Origin: Methylobacterium bullatum
GTDB taxonomy: Bacteria > Pseudomonadota > Alphaproteobacteria > Rhizobiales > Beijerinckiaceae
DNA: 33,506 nt
Assembly (NCBI RefSeq): GCF_014845095.1
Contig: NZ_NKUG01000067.1
Location: forward strand, 1 to 33,506
Direction: 5' to 3'
The notes under the pieces were generated by a model. The model saw only the letters and a list, made by a program, of their open reading frames with translations, was not told the DNA's origin and did no database searches. Each line of letters starts with the position of its first letter. Within the stretch, counting starts at the first letter, position 1. Positions 6,810-16,760 of this stretch are shown in pieces. Made by a program: the position numbers and the translations under genes.

Positions 6810-8180
6810 TCAGGCAGGCGCCAGGGTCGGGACGAAAGGCTTCGTGCCGTCCTGCGCGAGGGGGCCTTGCTCCGCCGTGCCGGTCTCCCGAAGGAACAGT
6901 GCGAGGATCAGGGCCAGGACGACGCCGCCCACCAGGGGCAGGAAGGCGGTCTGGAAGTCGGACAGGGTCAACGGAACGCTCTGCCGTGGCAGCATCAGGT
7001 GCGAGATGAAGGGCGACATGATCCCCGTCGTCACGAAGACGAGGAAGTTCATCACCCCGGCCGCCGTACCCTTCACCTGGGACGGGTTGGTCTCCTTCAT
7101 CATCGAGAAGGGAATCATGGCCGCGCCTGACGCGATGCCGAGGACCAGGGCCACCGAGTAGCGCGGCAGCGTTCCGACAGGCACGTAGATGGCAGTCAGG
7201 CCGGCCGCGAGCATCAGCAGGGCGCCGCCCAGCAGCACCGGCTTGCGGCGGCCGAGCCTGTCAGACACGTATCCGAGGAGCGGGCAGCCGATGACCCAGC
7301 CGATGGGCACCATGGCCGCGTCCGACGCGGCGTCCGCCATCGAGAGGTTCTCGCCGGCGTGGAGGAACGAGGTGGCCCATACCAGGGCGCCGATGGTGGT
7401 GGGCAGGAACAGAAGTCCCCCGACGATGCCGGCGAGCCAGCTCTGCGGATTACCGAAGATAACCTTGAACGGATGGAGCAGGCCGGAGAGCGAGAGCTCC
7501 GCGTGGTGGCTCGGGCTGTCGCCGGTCTCGCGGGGCATCACGAACCAGGTTGCGAGAGCGAGCGCGAAGCCCATCGCGGCGAAGGCGACCCACACGTGCT
7601 GCCAGGGGACGTTGAAGCCGCCGGCCGGGTCGATGGCCATGTGGACGGGCTTGGATCCGAACGCTGCGCCGGCCATGCCCAGGCATTGCGTGAGGCCGAT
7701 GAACAGCGCCAGCATGCGTGTCGGCAGGTAGCGGGCCGCAACGTAGGACGAACCGACGAAGGCGAAGATCGCCCCGGTCGCCTGTAGGACGAAGCCGGCC
7801 ATGCCGGCCGCCTCGCTGCCCTGCGCGAAGACGAGGCAGCCGAGGCCGACCACGGCGATCCCGTACGGAATGGTTCGGTGGGCACCGTACCGGTCCAGCA
7901 GGACACCCGCGACCAGGGCCATCACCGCGTAGGCGACGTAGTAGGCCGAGATCATCGTGCCGATGTGGTTGGCGCCCCAGGCCGAGGTCAGTTCCGCCTG
8001 CATCACCCCAGGCGCCGAACGCACCGCATACTGGAAGAAGTAGAAGACCGCGCACAGCAGCCAGGAAAGGAGGAACAGGAGCTTGAGCTCTGCCGGCGGC
8101 GATGGATCGGATCGTCCACTCGCAGGTGGAGCCGCCAGTGGGCCTTTTGGATCGCCCGTGGCGATTGCCGCATCCACCAT
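6810..8180 (-). CDS. MFS transporter, first gene of the ldhA unit
   Basis: This 456-residue protein has about 12 membrane segments after a polar 30-residue N-terminus. The start of the membrane part (FYFFQYAVRSAPGVMQAEL) and the motif 'GVLLDRYGAHRTIPYGI' belong to an MFS group related to organophosphate/anion and hexuronate carriers. The substrate cannot be read from sequence. It precedes ldhA by 55 bp, so import of a fermentable acid or export of an acid product is a plausible inference. The start at 8180 has only a weak GAG-type ribosome site. The predicted transcription start (about 8313, from the box at 8348) leaves a leader of about 130 nt. Confidence 0.8.
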   Translation of the reverse strand: MVDAAIATGDPKGPLAAPPASGRSDPSPPAELKLLFLLSWLLCAVFYFFQYAVRSAPGVMQAELTSAWGANHIGTMISAYYVAYAVMALVAGVLLDRYGAHRTIPYGIAVVGLGCLVFAQGSEAAGMAGFVLQATGAIFAFVGSSYVAARYLPTRMLALFIGLTQCLGMAGAAFGSKPVHMAIDPAGGFNVPWQHVWVAFAAMGFALALATWFVMPRETGDSPSHHAELSLSGLLHPFKVIFGNPQSWLAGIVGGLLFLPTTIGALVWATSFLHAGENLSMADAASDAAMVPIGWVIGCPLLGYVSDRLGRRKPVLLGGALLMLAAGLTAIYVPVGTLPRYSVALVLGIASGAAMIPFSMMKETNPSQVKGTAAGVMNFLVFVTTGIMSPFISHLMLPRQSVPLTLSDFQTAFLPLVGGVVLALILALFLRETGTAEQGPLAQDGTKPFVPTLAPA

Positions 8181-8347
8181 CTCAAGATCTTCCAGCGTTC
8201 GAGGTCGGCCCGCGGTTTCGTGATGCCCGCACGGAACGAAGGGTCATCGGTGTCCATCCGCGACACCGGGAGCCCCCGACGAGGGGACGCGTCCCGCGAG
8301 GGACCGGGGGGACGGGAAGACCCTAGATCGGGGCTTGGGACGACGCT

Positions 8348-8361
8348 TTGCGCTGGATCAA
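8348..8361. promoter_or_regulatory. FNR/FixK-type box, apparently bidirectional
   Basis: TTGCGCTGGATCAA lies between the divergent MFS-ldhA unit and the SPW membrane gene. On the plus side TAAGCT begins at 8385, 24 bp from the box end. On the minus side TAGGGT begins at 8325, 23 bp from the other box end. Both spacings fit a class II activator site (-41.5). The same bound regulator could serve both promoters. The rest of the spacer 8181-8460 shows no other feature. Confidence 0.75.
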
Positions 8362-8460
8362 GGATACCGCCCGCCTGCCCACCCTAAGCTCGTTCCTTGC
8401 CGGCACCTCGATGGGCGGACCTCGCTCGCGACCGTGATCGGCCCACGTGGAGCGGGTGAC

Positions 8461-8991
8461 ATGGGCGGGAGTCAACGAAGGTCTTCAGGGGCCGGGAACG
8501 ACGTCGGGGGCATGCTCGACGGCATCTCGGCCGTACTGGGGGCGCTCGTCGTCCTGACGCCCTTCCTCTTCATCCACACGGGGAACTTCCCCGCCATGCT
8601 GAGCGCGACCGGATGCGGTCTCGCCGTCATGGGCCTGGCCTTCCTCGACGGGCCCGAGCCGGCGCCGGGGACGCGGTGGGGATCGGGCATACTGGGCGCA
8701 TGGGTGGCGGTCTCACCCTGGTTCCTGCAACGCGCCCTTGTGCCACCGGACGCCGTCATCGCCTCGCCGCTGGCAGAGCCGGCCGTCTCGATGCTGGTCG
8801 TCCTCGGTCTTGCCATTGTGGTGACCGCCGGGCTCGACATCATGCGAACGGTCGTAGAATCTCAACTCACGAATTCCCAGGATCGAAGCGATCCCGTCGT
8901 CCCGGATACCGCCTCCGTGACGCCGTTCCGCCTAGTGGCGCAGCGAGAAGCACCGACCCAAGACCGCTTTTCCCCAATCGGCGGCGATTAG
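8461..8991 (+). CDS. SPW-repeat-type membrane protein
   Basis: This 176-residue protein has four predicted membrane segments in its middle (roughly residues 20-40, 43-62, 75-95 and 105-128). The third contains WVAVSPWFL, the SPW motif of the SPW-repeat family, whose function is unknown. The C-terminal 45 residues are polar and probably cytoplasmic. The ATG at 8461 was chosen because longer in-frame starts would place the FixK-type box inside the gene; GGAG lies about 10 bases upstream. It is transcribed away from the MFS-ldhA unit from the shared box. Confidence 0.75.
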   Translation: MGGSQRRSSGAGNDVGGMLDGISAVLGALVVLTPFLFIHTGNFPAMLSATGCGLAVMGLAFLDGPEPAPGTRWGSGILGAWVAVSPWFLQRALVPPDAVIASPLAEPAVSMLVVLGLAIVVTAGLDIMRTVVESQLTNSQDRSDPVVPDTASVTPFRLVAQREAPTQDRFSPIGGD

Positions 8992-8997
8992 AGCCGT

Positions 8998-9012
8998 CGG
9001 ACACCTCGTCCG
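8998..9012. terminator. Short hairpin between convergent SPW gene and cbpM
   Basis: CGGAC-5 nt-GTCCG is followed by TTTC in the 23-bp gap between two converging genes. The stem is only 5 bp, so termination strength is uncertain. Confidence 0.3.
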
Positions 9013-9014
9013 TT

Positions 9015-9359
9015 TCAGGAAGCAAGCTCGGTGATCTTCCGAGAGGCCTCACGGACCCCATCGGCGATCCGGTCCTGGACGTGGTCCGGCTCCCGGCGGA
9101 TCGCCACGGCGAGATGACCGAGCGTCCGGCGCATGCCGCTCATCCGGTCGACGAGATCGAGGATGAGGACGATGCCTTCCTCGTTCACGCCGAAGTCCCT
9201 TTCGAGATCCTGTATGAGTTGCGCTCGACCGAGGTCGATCTCGCGAAAGGTCATGCGCCCCTCGGTCTCGTTCGGGATGACCCAGCCGGTGTCGATCCAC
9301 GCGTGCAGGACATCGGTCTCCACGCTGGCGCGGACCTGAAACTCACGCATCTCCATCAT
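9015..9359 (-). CDS. cbpM: Chaperone modulator CbpM
   Basis: This 114-residue protein is the size and pattern of CbpM, a MerR-like winged-helix protein that binds the J-domain of CbpA and inhibits it. Visible are 'DTGWVIPNETEGRMTFREIDLGRAQLIQDLERDFGVNEEGIVLILDLVDRM' followed by a coiled helix. It begins at ATG 9359 and overlaps the cbpA stop by 4 bp (ATGA), so the two are translationally coupled, as expected for a stoichiometric modulator. It is the last gene of the dnaK-grpE-cbpA-cbpM operon. Confidence 0.85.
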   Translation of the reverse strand: MMEMREFQVRASVETDVLHAWIDTGWVIPNETEGRMTFREIDLGRAQLIQDLERDFGVNEEGIVLILDLVDRMSGMRRTLGHLAVAIRREPDHVQDRIADGVREASRKITELAS

Positions 9360-10261
9360 AGCGTCTCCTCGGCTTGCCGGGTCTCATGAGGCTTCGTGGT
9401 CCCCCACCGGGATACGAAGTCCTGCAACTCCGCATCCGGCTCGGACGGCAGGGTCAGTCGCAGGGTGACGTACTCGTCGCCGGAGGCACCGCCACGGACC
9501 ATGCCCTTGCCCTTCAGACGGAGCACAGCGCCGGCGTTGCTCCACTTCGGAACGGTCATGGAAACCGGGCCGGACGGGGTCGGAACGCTGACCCTGCCGC
9601 CGAGGACTGCATCGCGAAGCGACAAGGGCAGGTCGATGTGGATGTCGTCCCCCTTGAGCTTGAAGAGCGAATGAGGACGGACCTCGACCTCGATCAGGGC
9701 GTCGCCTGGCAGCCCTTTCCCGATGCCGGAGCCGCCCTTGCCGCGCAGGCGCAGCGTTTGCCCCGTCCGCGTTCCGGGCGGGATCGTGACGTCAAGGGCT
9801 TGGCTGTCCGGGAGGGTGAGCGTGCGCTTGCCGCCGTTGAACGCCTCCAGGAAGTCGAGCTCCAGCCGGTAGCGGGCATCCGCACCGGCCCGGTTGGGAT
9901 CGGCACGCCCGGCGCGACCGAACATCTGCGCGAAGATGTCCTCGCCGCCGAAATCCCCGAACCCTTGTTCGCCACCATAAGGATGACCCGCGTCCCGTTC
10001 TGCCTGCTCGCGATAGTACGGCTGCCGCGGGCGCTCGCTTCCGGACGCGTCGATCTCGCCACGGTCGAACTGGGCGCGCTTGGCGGGGTCGTTCAGCAGG
10101 TCGTAGGCAGTCGCCACCGCCTTGAAGCCTTCCTCGGCCTTTTTGTTGCCGGGGTTCAGGTCGGGATGCAGCTTCTTGGCGAGCTTCCGGTAGGCCGTGC
10201 GCAGGTCCGCCTCGGAGACGTCCCGCGTCACGCCGAGAACCTTGTACGGATCTTCGCTCAA
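9356..10261 (-). CDS. cbpA: CbpA, DnaJ-type co-chaperone without zinc finger
   Basis: This is a 301-residue type II J-protein. The J-domain spans residues 1-70 with HPD at 32-34. A Gly/Phe-rich linker follows (about 90-115, including GFGDFGGEDIFAQMF). Two substrate-binding beta domains then follow ('GKRTLTLPDSQALDVTIPPGTRTGQTLRLRGKG' and 'DIHIDLPLSLRDAVLGG'). No CxxCxGxG zinc-finger repeats are present, which separates CbpA from DnaJ. It overlaps cbpM and follows grpE by about 54 bp. It should stimulate ATP hydrolysis by the DnaK encoded upstream. Confidence 0.93.
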   Translation of the reverse strand: MSEDPYKVLGVTRDVSEADLRTAYRKLAKKLHPDLNPGNKKAEEGFKAVATAYDLLNDPAKRAQFDRGEIDASGSERPRQPYYREQAERDAGHPYGGEQGFGDFGGEDIFAQMFGRAGRADPNRAGADARYRLELDFLEAFNGGKRTLTLPDSQALDVTIPPGTRTGQTLRLRGKGGSGIGKGLPGDALIEVEVRPHSLFKLKGDDIHIDLPLSLRDAVLGGRVSVPTPSGPVSMTVPKWSNAGAVLRLKGKGMVRGGASGDEYVTLRLTLPSEPDAELQDFVSRWGTTKPHETRQAEETL

Positions 10262-10315
10262 TGCGGATTCCTCCGGGTCGGGATGGTCGCGGGGCCGATA
10301 AGGACGGTGTCGGCG

Positions 10316-10840
10316 CTACGCGCCGACACGAGATCGTACCCTGGCGACAACCACGCGCGCCGGTCGCAACAGGCGGTCGTGGAGGGTGAAGCCTTCCTCC
10401 ATGACGTCGATCACGGTCCCCGGCGCCTGGGTGGCATCCTCGACCTCCTGCATCGCCTCGTGCGCCTTCGGATCGAAGCGCGTGCCAAGGGCGGGTATCC
10501 GGCGGACGCCGAAGCGTTCGAGGGCGGAGGTCAGCATCCGTTCGGTCGCCCCGACGCCTTCGAGCAAGGACGCATGGGCCGCAGGCCCGGCACCTGCGCC
10601 CGTGGCCGCCGCGATGGCCCTGTGCAGGTTATCGGCGACGGGCAGGAGCTCGCGCGCCAGATCCTGGACGGCGAACTTCCTGGCGTCCTCGATGCCGCGC
10701 TCGCCGCGTCGCCGAACGTTCTCGGTTTCGGCGAGCGCCCGCATCAGGCGGTCCTGAAGGGAGGCGTTCTCGGCCTGGAGGGCGGCGAGATCCGCGACCT
10801 CCCCGTCAGGGGGCATGGTGTCGTTCATGCTTTCGGTCAT
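10316..10840 (-). CDS. grpE: Nucleotide exchange factor GrpE (island copy)
   Basis: This 174-residue GrpE has an N-terminal coiled coil from about residue 15 (ADLAALQAENASLQDRLMRALAETENVRRR), then the four-helix and beta-wing region with the family motif 'FDPKAHEAMQEVED' and 'GTVIDVMEEGFTLHDRLLRPARVVVA'. ATG 10840 is preceded by GGGGGAGGA, a very strong ribosome site; the longer frame reaching 10873 would overlap dnaK. It lies 29 bp behind dnaK. It is probably a second set beside the housekeeping grpE (inference from the dnaK-grpE-cbpA-cbpM order). Confidence 0.9.
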   Translation of the reverse strand: MTESMNDTMPPDGEVADLAALQAENASLQDRLMRALAETENVRRRGERGIEDARKFAVQDLARELLPVADNLHRAIAAATGAGAGPAAHASLLEGVGATERMLTSALERFGVRRIPALGTRFDPKAHEAMQEVEDATQAPGTVIDVMEEGFTLHDRLLRPARVVVARVRSRVGA

Positions 10841-10869
10841 CAAACAGTCCTCCCCCGACAATGGACCAC

Positions 10870-12756
<1,887 letters not shown>

Positions 12757-12830
12757 GATGGTCTCCGAGATGTGGTTGGTGAGGATCGTGGCTGTCGGCG
12801 TGCATCGCCGGCGTCGAAGGTCGCGATGAG

Positions 12831-13037
12831 TCAGCTTCGAGGGGTGGTCGACGGAAAGCCCGGGCCGGGCTGTCGAGGCGTCCCATCCGGCGGGACGCGG
12901 CGGGCGTTCAGGGATGCCGGAGCCTTCGGGACCCGGCTCGTCGTGCGGGGTCCCGTCAGGCCCGCCCCGCCATCGTCGTCCCAGGTCTCGCGTTGGAGCT
13001 CGTCGATGGCCGTCGTGGGCGCGGGCTTCGGGTTCAT
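12831..13037 (-). CDS. Possible small protein upstream of dnaK
   Basis: This is a 68-codon frame in the 333-bp stretch between dnaK and the CxC protein. ATG 13037 has GGAAAGG eight bases upstream. The product ([24 protein letters not shown]...) is polar, proline-rich and disordered. Only the first 25 residues look protein-like, and the rest could be spurious. Its stop lies 74 bp before dnaK. The rest of 12757-13089 shows no other feature, apart from the dnaK ribosome site. Confidence 0.35.
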   Translation of the reverse strand: MNPKPAPTTAIDELQRETWDDDGGAGLTGPRTTSRVPKAPASLNARRVPPDGTPRQPGPGFPSTTPRS

Positions 13038-13089
13038 GACCGACCTTTCCGGGATGGTGCGGGGCGGTTCGGCTCCGCCGCGACAGCGG

Positions 13090-13449
13090 TCAGCGCGGCG
13101 GAGCCGAACCGCCGCCGGGCGACTTGGGCGACCCGGGCGCCGTCGCCTCGGGGCCGGCAGGGATGGCCACGGTCCCTGTCGTGTCCGGAACGGTCTGGCG
13201 ACAACTGCAATCGACGATCAGGTCGCCGGGCGCGGCGCCGCCTTTTGGATCTGCCGCATCGGCCGCATCCGGCGCCGTATTGCGGCAGGTGCAGTCCAGG
13301 GCCTCGACCCGGGCCGACGGGGCGTCCTTCACCGTGCCGGGATTGTTCGCGATGTTCACGTCGTCGTTCGGGAGGGTGGCCTGGGCGTAGCCGGCATCGG
13401 TCATGGCCAAGGCGAACACGGCGGAAAGGAGCAGAACGGAAAGATGCAT
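13090..13449 (-). CDS. Exported protein with paired CxC motifs
   Basis: This 119-residue protein starts MHLSVLLLSAVFALAMTDAGYAQA, a signal peptide with likely cleavage after YAQA. The mature part is Pro/Ala/Asp-rich and disordered except for two near-copies of one element: DCTCRNTAPD (residues 52-61) and DCSCRQTVPD (80-89). Each is a Cys-x-Cys pair, and there is no other Cys. Such pairs could form disulfides, bind metal or carry a cofactor in the periplasm. I know no named family. ATG 13449 has GGAAAT upstream. The FixK-type box at 13532-13545 lies 83 bp upstream and may serve this gene and oleate hydratase together. Confidence 0.7.
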   Translation of the reverse strand: MHLSVLLLSAVFALAMTDAGYAQATLPNDDVNIANNPGTVKDAPSARVEALDCTCRNTAPDAADAADPKGGAAPGDLIVDCSCRQTVPDTTGTVAIPAGPEATAPGSPKSPGGGSAPPR

Positions 13450-13531
13450 CGGAGATTTCCTTCGCCCGATGTCGTGCCCAGGGCTCGAATACATCGCCGA
13501 ACGTCTATGCGCCCCATCCCGAGCGGTGGCT

Positions 13532-13545
13532 TTGTCTTGGATCAA
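13532..13545. promoter_or_regulatory. FNR/FixK-type box between CxC protein and ohyA
   Basis: TTGTCTTGGATCAA keeps the TTG...ATCAA outer bases. On the plus side TAGGCT begins at 13567, 22 bp from the box end, giving a predicted start near 13579 and a 33-nt leader for oleate hydratase. On the minus side the nearest candidate (TAGACG from 13507, 25 bp away) is weaker. Confidence 0.65.
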
Positions 13546-13611
13546 AGACGCGATGGTCCCTTGGAATAGGCTCGGCGGACCCTTCGTAGACGCCCACAGG
13601 CAAGACACCGC

Positions 13612-15216
13612 ATGGACCATGCAGACCCCATCGCCCGCCCTGACCGGAAAGCCTTCCTCATCGGGGGCGGCATCGCTTCCCTGGCCGCGGCGGCTTTTCT
13701 CATCCGCGACGGCGACGTGCCCGGGTGCAACATCACCTTGATCGAGGAGACTGGCGTCCTCGGCGGCAGCCTCGACGGGTCGGGCGATCCGACGGACGGC
13801 TACGTCCTGCGCGGAGGGCGTATGCTGGAGAGCAAATACCTCTGCACCTTCGACCTGTTCGGCTCGATCCCGACGCTCGATGGTACCCAGACGGTGACCC
13901 AGGAGACCTTCGCTTGGAACGAGACGCTGAAGACCTCGTCGAAGGCGCGCCTCGTCAGCGACGGGGAACGGCTGACGGCGCCTCGGTTCGGCTTGAGCGA
14001 GGGACACATCCTCACCATCGAGCGCCTCGCCATCCTTCCGGAATCCGTGCTTGGGAAATCCACCATCGCCGAGCAGTTCGACCCGTCGTTCTTCGAGACG
14101 AACTTCTGGTTCATGTGGTGCACGACCTTCGCTTTCCAGCCTTGGCACGGGGCGGTCGAGTTCAGGCGCTACCTCGTCCGGTTCGCCCACATGGTCTCGG
14201 GCTTCAACCGCCTGCACGGCATCATGCGGACGGTGTACAACCAGTACGATTCCATGGTGCTGCCGCTGCGCAAGTGGCTCGACGAGCGCGGCGTCGTCTT
14301 CACGTTCGACACCCGGGTGACCGACCTGGGGCTCGTCGGACAGGAGGGCGGGAAGAGCGTCTCGCGCATCCTGACAGACCACTTCGGGAAAGCGGGCGAG
14401 ATCCGGGTCCGTGAGGGCGACATTGTATTGGTGACCTTGGGCTCGATGACCGAGGGCTCGACGCTGGGCGGCATGGACAGCGTCCCCGCCCTCAAGGGAA
14501 AGACGGACGGCGGTGCCTGGACGCTCTGGGAGAACCTCGCAAGGGACCGCCCCGCGTTCGGACGCCCCGAGGTCTTCACCGACCACATCGACCAGTCCAA
14601 GTGGGTCTCCTTCACCACCACCCTGCATGACCCAACGTTCCTGCGCATGGTCCGCGACTACACCGGCAACGTTCCCGGCGAGGGCGGCCTCGTCACCTTC
14701 CCGCACTCGAACTGGCTGGCCTCCATCGTCATCCCGTTCCAGCCGCACTTTATCGGACAGCCGAAGGACGTCGGGGTGTTCTGGGGCTATGGCCTCGCCG
14801 TCGACGAGCCCGGCAACTTCGTGAGGAAGCCGATGTCGGCCTGCACCGGGCGGGAGATCATGACCGAGATCCTCGGCCACCTGCGCATCGAGACGGAGGC
14901 GGCCGGCATCCTCGACAAGGCCATCTGCATCCCCTGCATGATGCCGTTCATCACGAGCCAGTTCCTGCCGCGCGAGCCCGGCGACCGGCCGCAGGTGATC
15001 CCGAAGGGCACGACGAACCTCGGCCTCATGGGCCAGTTCTGCGAGTTGCCCGACGACGTGGTGTTCACGGTCGAATACTCGATCCGCTCCGCCCAGGCCG
15101 CCGTCTACGGACTGCTCGGCCTCGAACGCGAGCCGCCCGCCGTCTACCAGGGCAAGTTCGATCCCCGCGTCCTGTTCAAGGCTTACCGGGCGCTGCACGA
15201 CCTGCAGGATGCATGA
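13612..15216 (+). CDS. ohyA: Oleate hydratase (myosin-cross-reactive antigen family)
   Basis: This 534-residue flavoprotein has an N-terminal FAD-binding GGGIASLAAAAFLIRD (from about residue 18), the E-loop region 'YVLRGGRMLESKYLCTFDLFGSIPTLD', the long 'NFWFMWCTTFAFQPWHGAVEFRRYL' segment and C-terminal 'CIPCMMPFITSQFLPR'. All are hallmarks of fatty-acid double-bond hydratases, which add water to oleate or related acids to give 10-hydroxy fatty acids. FAD is structural. It follows a FixK-type box with a matched -10 hexamer, so expression under low oxygen is expected. It may detoxify free unsaturated fatty acids or change membrane-derived lipids; in vivo role not deducible. It ends at a strong bidirectional hairpin. 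Confidence 0.93.
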   Translation: MDHADPIARPDRKAFLIGGGIASLAAAAFLIRDGDVPGCNITLIEETGVLGGSLDGSGDPTDGYVLRGGRMLESKYLCTFDLFGSIPTLDGTQTVTQETFAWNETLKTSSKARLVSDGERLTAPRFGLSEGHILTIERLAILPESVLGKSTIAEQFDPSFFETNFWFMWCTTFAFQPWHGAVEFRRYLVRFAHMVSGFNRLHGIMRTVYNQYDSMVLPLRKWLDERGVVFTFDTRVTDLGLVGQEGGKSVSRILTDHFGKAGEIRVREGDIVLVTLGSMTEGSTLGGMDSVPALKGKTDGGAWTLWENLARDRPAFGRPEVFTDHIDQSKWVSFTTTLHDPTFLRMVRDYTGNVPGEGGLVTFPHSNWLASIVIPFQPHFIGQPKDVGVFWGYGLAVDEPGNFVRKPMSACTGREIMTEILGHLRIETEAAGILDKAICIPCMMPFITSQFLPREPGDRPQVIPKGTTNLGLMGQFCELPDDVVFTVEYSIRSAQAAVYGLLGLEREPPAVYQGKFDPRVLFKAYRALHDLQDA

Positions 15217-15230
15217 CGTCCGAAGGCAAG

Positions 15231-15257
15231 TTGGGCGCTCCCGTCGGGGGCGCCCAA
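15231..15257. terminator. Bidirectional hairpin between ohyA and the converging gene
   Basis: A 12-bp stem (TTGGGCGCTCCC / GGGGGCGCCCAA, one G-T pair) with loop GTC fits exactly in the 45-bp gap between two converging genes. The AA/TT ends give short U-runs on both strands. Confidence 0.65.
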
Positions 15258-15261
15258 ACCG

Positions 15262-15669
15262 TCAGGCCAGCTTCGAGGTGCCGTCGGACAAACCCCAGGC
15301 CCGTTGCTCGTATCCGCCCGATTCATGGATCTCCGGCGGATGGGGATCGACCGGACCGGGGGAGAACGGGCCGAGGTCATCCGGGATCACGAGGTCCTCG
15401 GAAGCGCGAAGGACCGGAACGCCATGCGTGGCCATCACCGCAAGCTGCGACCCCGTGCCGGTGCCGTTCTCGGCGGCCATCTCGTTAGCGAGACGCTCGA
15501 CCACGTCGAGGGCGCTCCCGATCCTGTCGGCTTGCATGCAGACCTCGTCCTCGTCGATCAGGCAGGCGCCGTCCCCCGTCCACCAGCGCCCGTCATCGAT
15601 CAGGCGGAGCAGACCGGCGAGACGGTCTTGCTGCTTCATCAGGGCCTCGACGGCGCGGGGACAGGTCAT
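15262..15669 (-). CDS. Hypothetical protein under a FixK-type box
   Basis: This 135-residue soluble, acidic protein begins MTCPRAVEALMKQQDRLAGLLRLIDDGRWWTGDGACLIDEDE. The first 75 residues look helical; the last 60 are Pro/Gly-rich (LGPFSPGPVDPHPPEIHESGGYEQRAWGLSDG). I do not recognise it. Start ATG 15669 has AAGGA about 10 bases upstream. The longer frame to 15828 would run through the regulatory box at 15757-15770, so the short start is preferred. It is divergent from the second triple-BON gene and probably activated with it, with TACGGT from 15735 as -10 element. Confidence 0.65.
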   Translation of the reverse strand: MTCPRAVEALMKQQDRLAGLLRLIDDGRWWTGDGACLIDEDEVCMQADRIGSALDVVERLANEMAAENGTGTGSQLAVMATHGVPVLRASEDLVIPDDLGPFSPGPVDPHPPEIHESGGYEQRAWGLSDGTSKLA

Positions 15670-15756
15670 CTCGTGTTCCTTTTCGCCTTTGGCCGAACGC
15701 GGGGCGTCGACCGTGCAGGCGTGTCGGTCACCGTAGATGCCGGCCCGGTACGATCC

Positions 15757-15770
15757 TTGCGCTGGATCAA
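15757..15770. promoter_or_regulatory. FNR/FixK-type box, bidirectional
   Basis: This is the third exact TTGCGCTGGATCAA. Plus side: TAGGTT begins at 15793, 23 bp from the box end. Minus side: TACGGT begins at 15735, 22 bp from the other end. Both match class II activator spacing, so the hypothetical gene and the BON gene are probably co-activated from one site. Confidence 0.75.
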
Positions 15771-15897
15771 GGACCACATCGGTGCCGCTCCCTAGGTTGG
15801 CCGGATGCCGGGACATCCCCTTGGACATGGACGGCGATCATCGCCACCCCGGGGGCATGGGTGCCGAGCGGTTCATCGCATCGTTACGGAGATCCCC

Positions 15898-16548
15898 ATG
15901 TCCAGCGACACCAGCCTGCAGCACCGCGTCACGGCCGAACTCATCTGGGACCCGGCGGTGACCTCCTCGGAGATCGGTGTAACAGCCAAGGACGGCATCG
16001 TTTCCCTGTCCGGGCAGGTCGAGACGTATGACGAGAAGATGGCTGCCGAGGCCGCCGCCCGTCGCGTCTACGGCGTCAAGGCCATCGTCATGGAGATCGA
16101 GGTCGACGTGCCACTCTCCTTCAAGCGATCCGACGTGGACATCGCGACGACCGCCGTCGCGCGCCTCGCCTGGAACGTGGCCGTGCCGCCGGACTGCGTC
16201 TCCGTGAAGGTCTCAAAGGGTGTCATCACCCTGACGGGCGAGGTCGACCACCATTTCCAGTTCGAGGCCGCCGAGCGGGAGTTGCGTCATCTCTGCGGCG
16301 TGGTGGCGGTCAATAACCTCATCACCGTGCGGTCCCAGGTCGACGTGGCGGCCGTCAGCGACAGGATCAGCGAGGCGCTAGATCGCTCGTGGCTGTTCGA
16401 CCCGAAGACCGTGACCGTCACCGCCGATGGGGGGACCGTCTATCTTGGAGGGACCGTGCGCAGCATGCAGGAGCGCCGCGAGGCGTTGGGCGCGGCCTGG
16501 GCGTCTCCCGGCACCACGGCGGTCGTGAACAGCATCGGCGTCGTGTGA
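15898..16548 (+). CDS. Triple-BON-domain protein, second copy
   Basis: This 216-residue protein has the same plan as the products of 1417-2064 and 30680-31327: three BON domains with 'IGVTAKDGIVSLSGQVETYDEK', 'SKGVITLTGEVDHHFQFEAAERE' and 'DGGTVYLGGTVRSMQER'. There is no signal peptide. ATG 15898 has GGAG seven bases upstream. The predicted transcript starts near 15805 and has a leader of about 90 nt. It is closest to the 1417 copy, with the shared 'S/T-x-x-IGVTAKDG' opening. A hairpin terminator follows at 16562. Confidence 0.87.
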   Translation: MSSDTSLQHRVTAELIWDPAVTSSEIGVTAKDGIVSLSGQVETYDEKMAAEAAARRVYGVKAIVMEIEVDVPLSFKRSDVDIATTAVARLAWNVAVPPDCVSVKVSKGVITLTGEVDHHFQFEAAERELRHLCGVVAVNNLITVRSQVDVAAVSDRISEALDRSWLFDPKTVTVTADGGTVYLGGTVRSMQERREALGAAWASPGTTAVVNSIGVV

Positions 16549-16561
16549 ACGAAGCGACGTT

Positions 16562-16583
16562 CGGGCCTGGCACTCCAGGCCCG
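16562..16583 (+). terminator. Hairpin after the second BON gene
   Basis: A perfect 9-bp stem CGGGCCTGG / CCAGGCCCG with a CACT loop begins 14 bp after the stop codon. There is no T-run. Confidence 0.5.
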
Positions 16584-16760
16584 GCCCGGGCTTTCCGAAG
16601 ACCAGAGGCAAACCGACCGTGACCAAGAGCCATCGCGAGCACGGCCATTCCACCGGCGCCGAAGCACCCGGGAACCGATGCGCCCCGATGGGCACTTCGT
16701 GAGGAGCGGGTCCCGATACGATTTCCGTTGCTGACCCCGGTATCCGAGGGGATGGGTCCG

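Noticed and set aside
13090..15198. A 702-codon minus-strand frame
   Set aside because: Most of it is antisense to oleate hydratase. Only its last 119 codons, with their own ribosome site and signal peptide, are taken as a gene.
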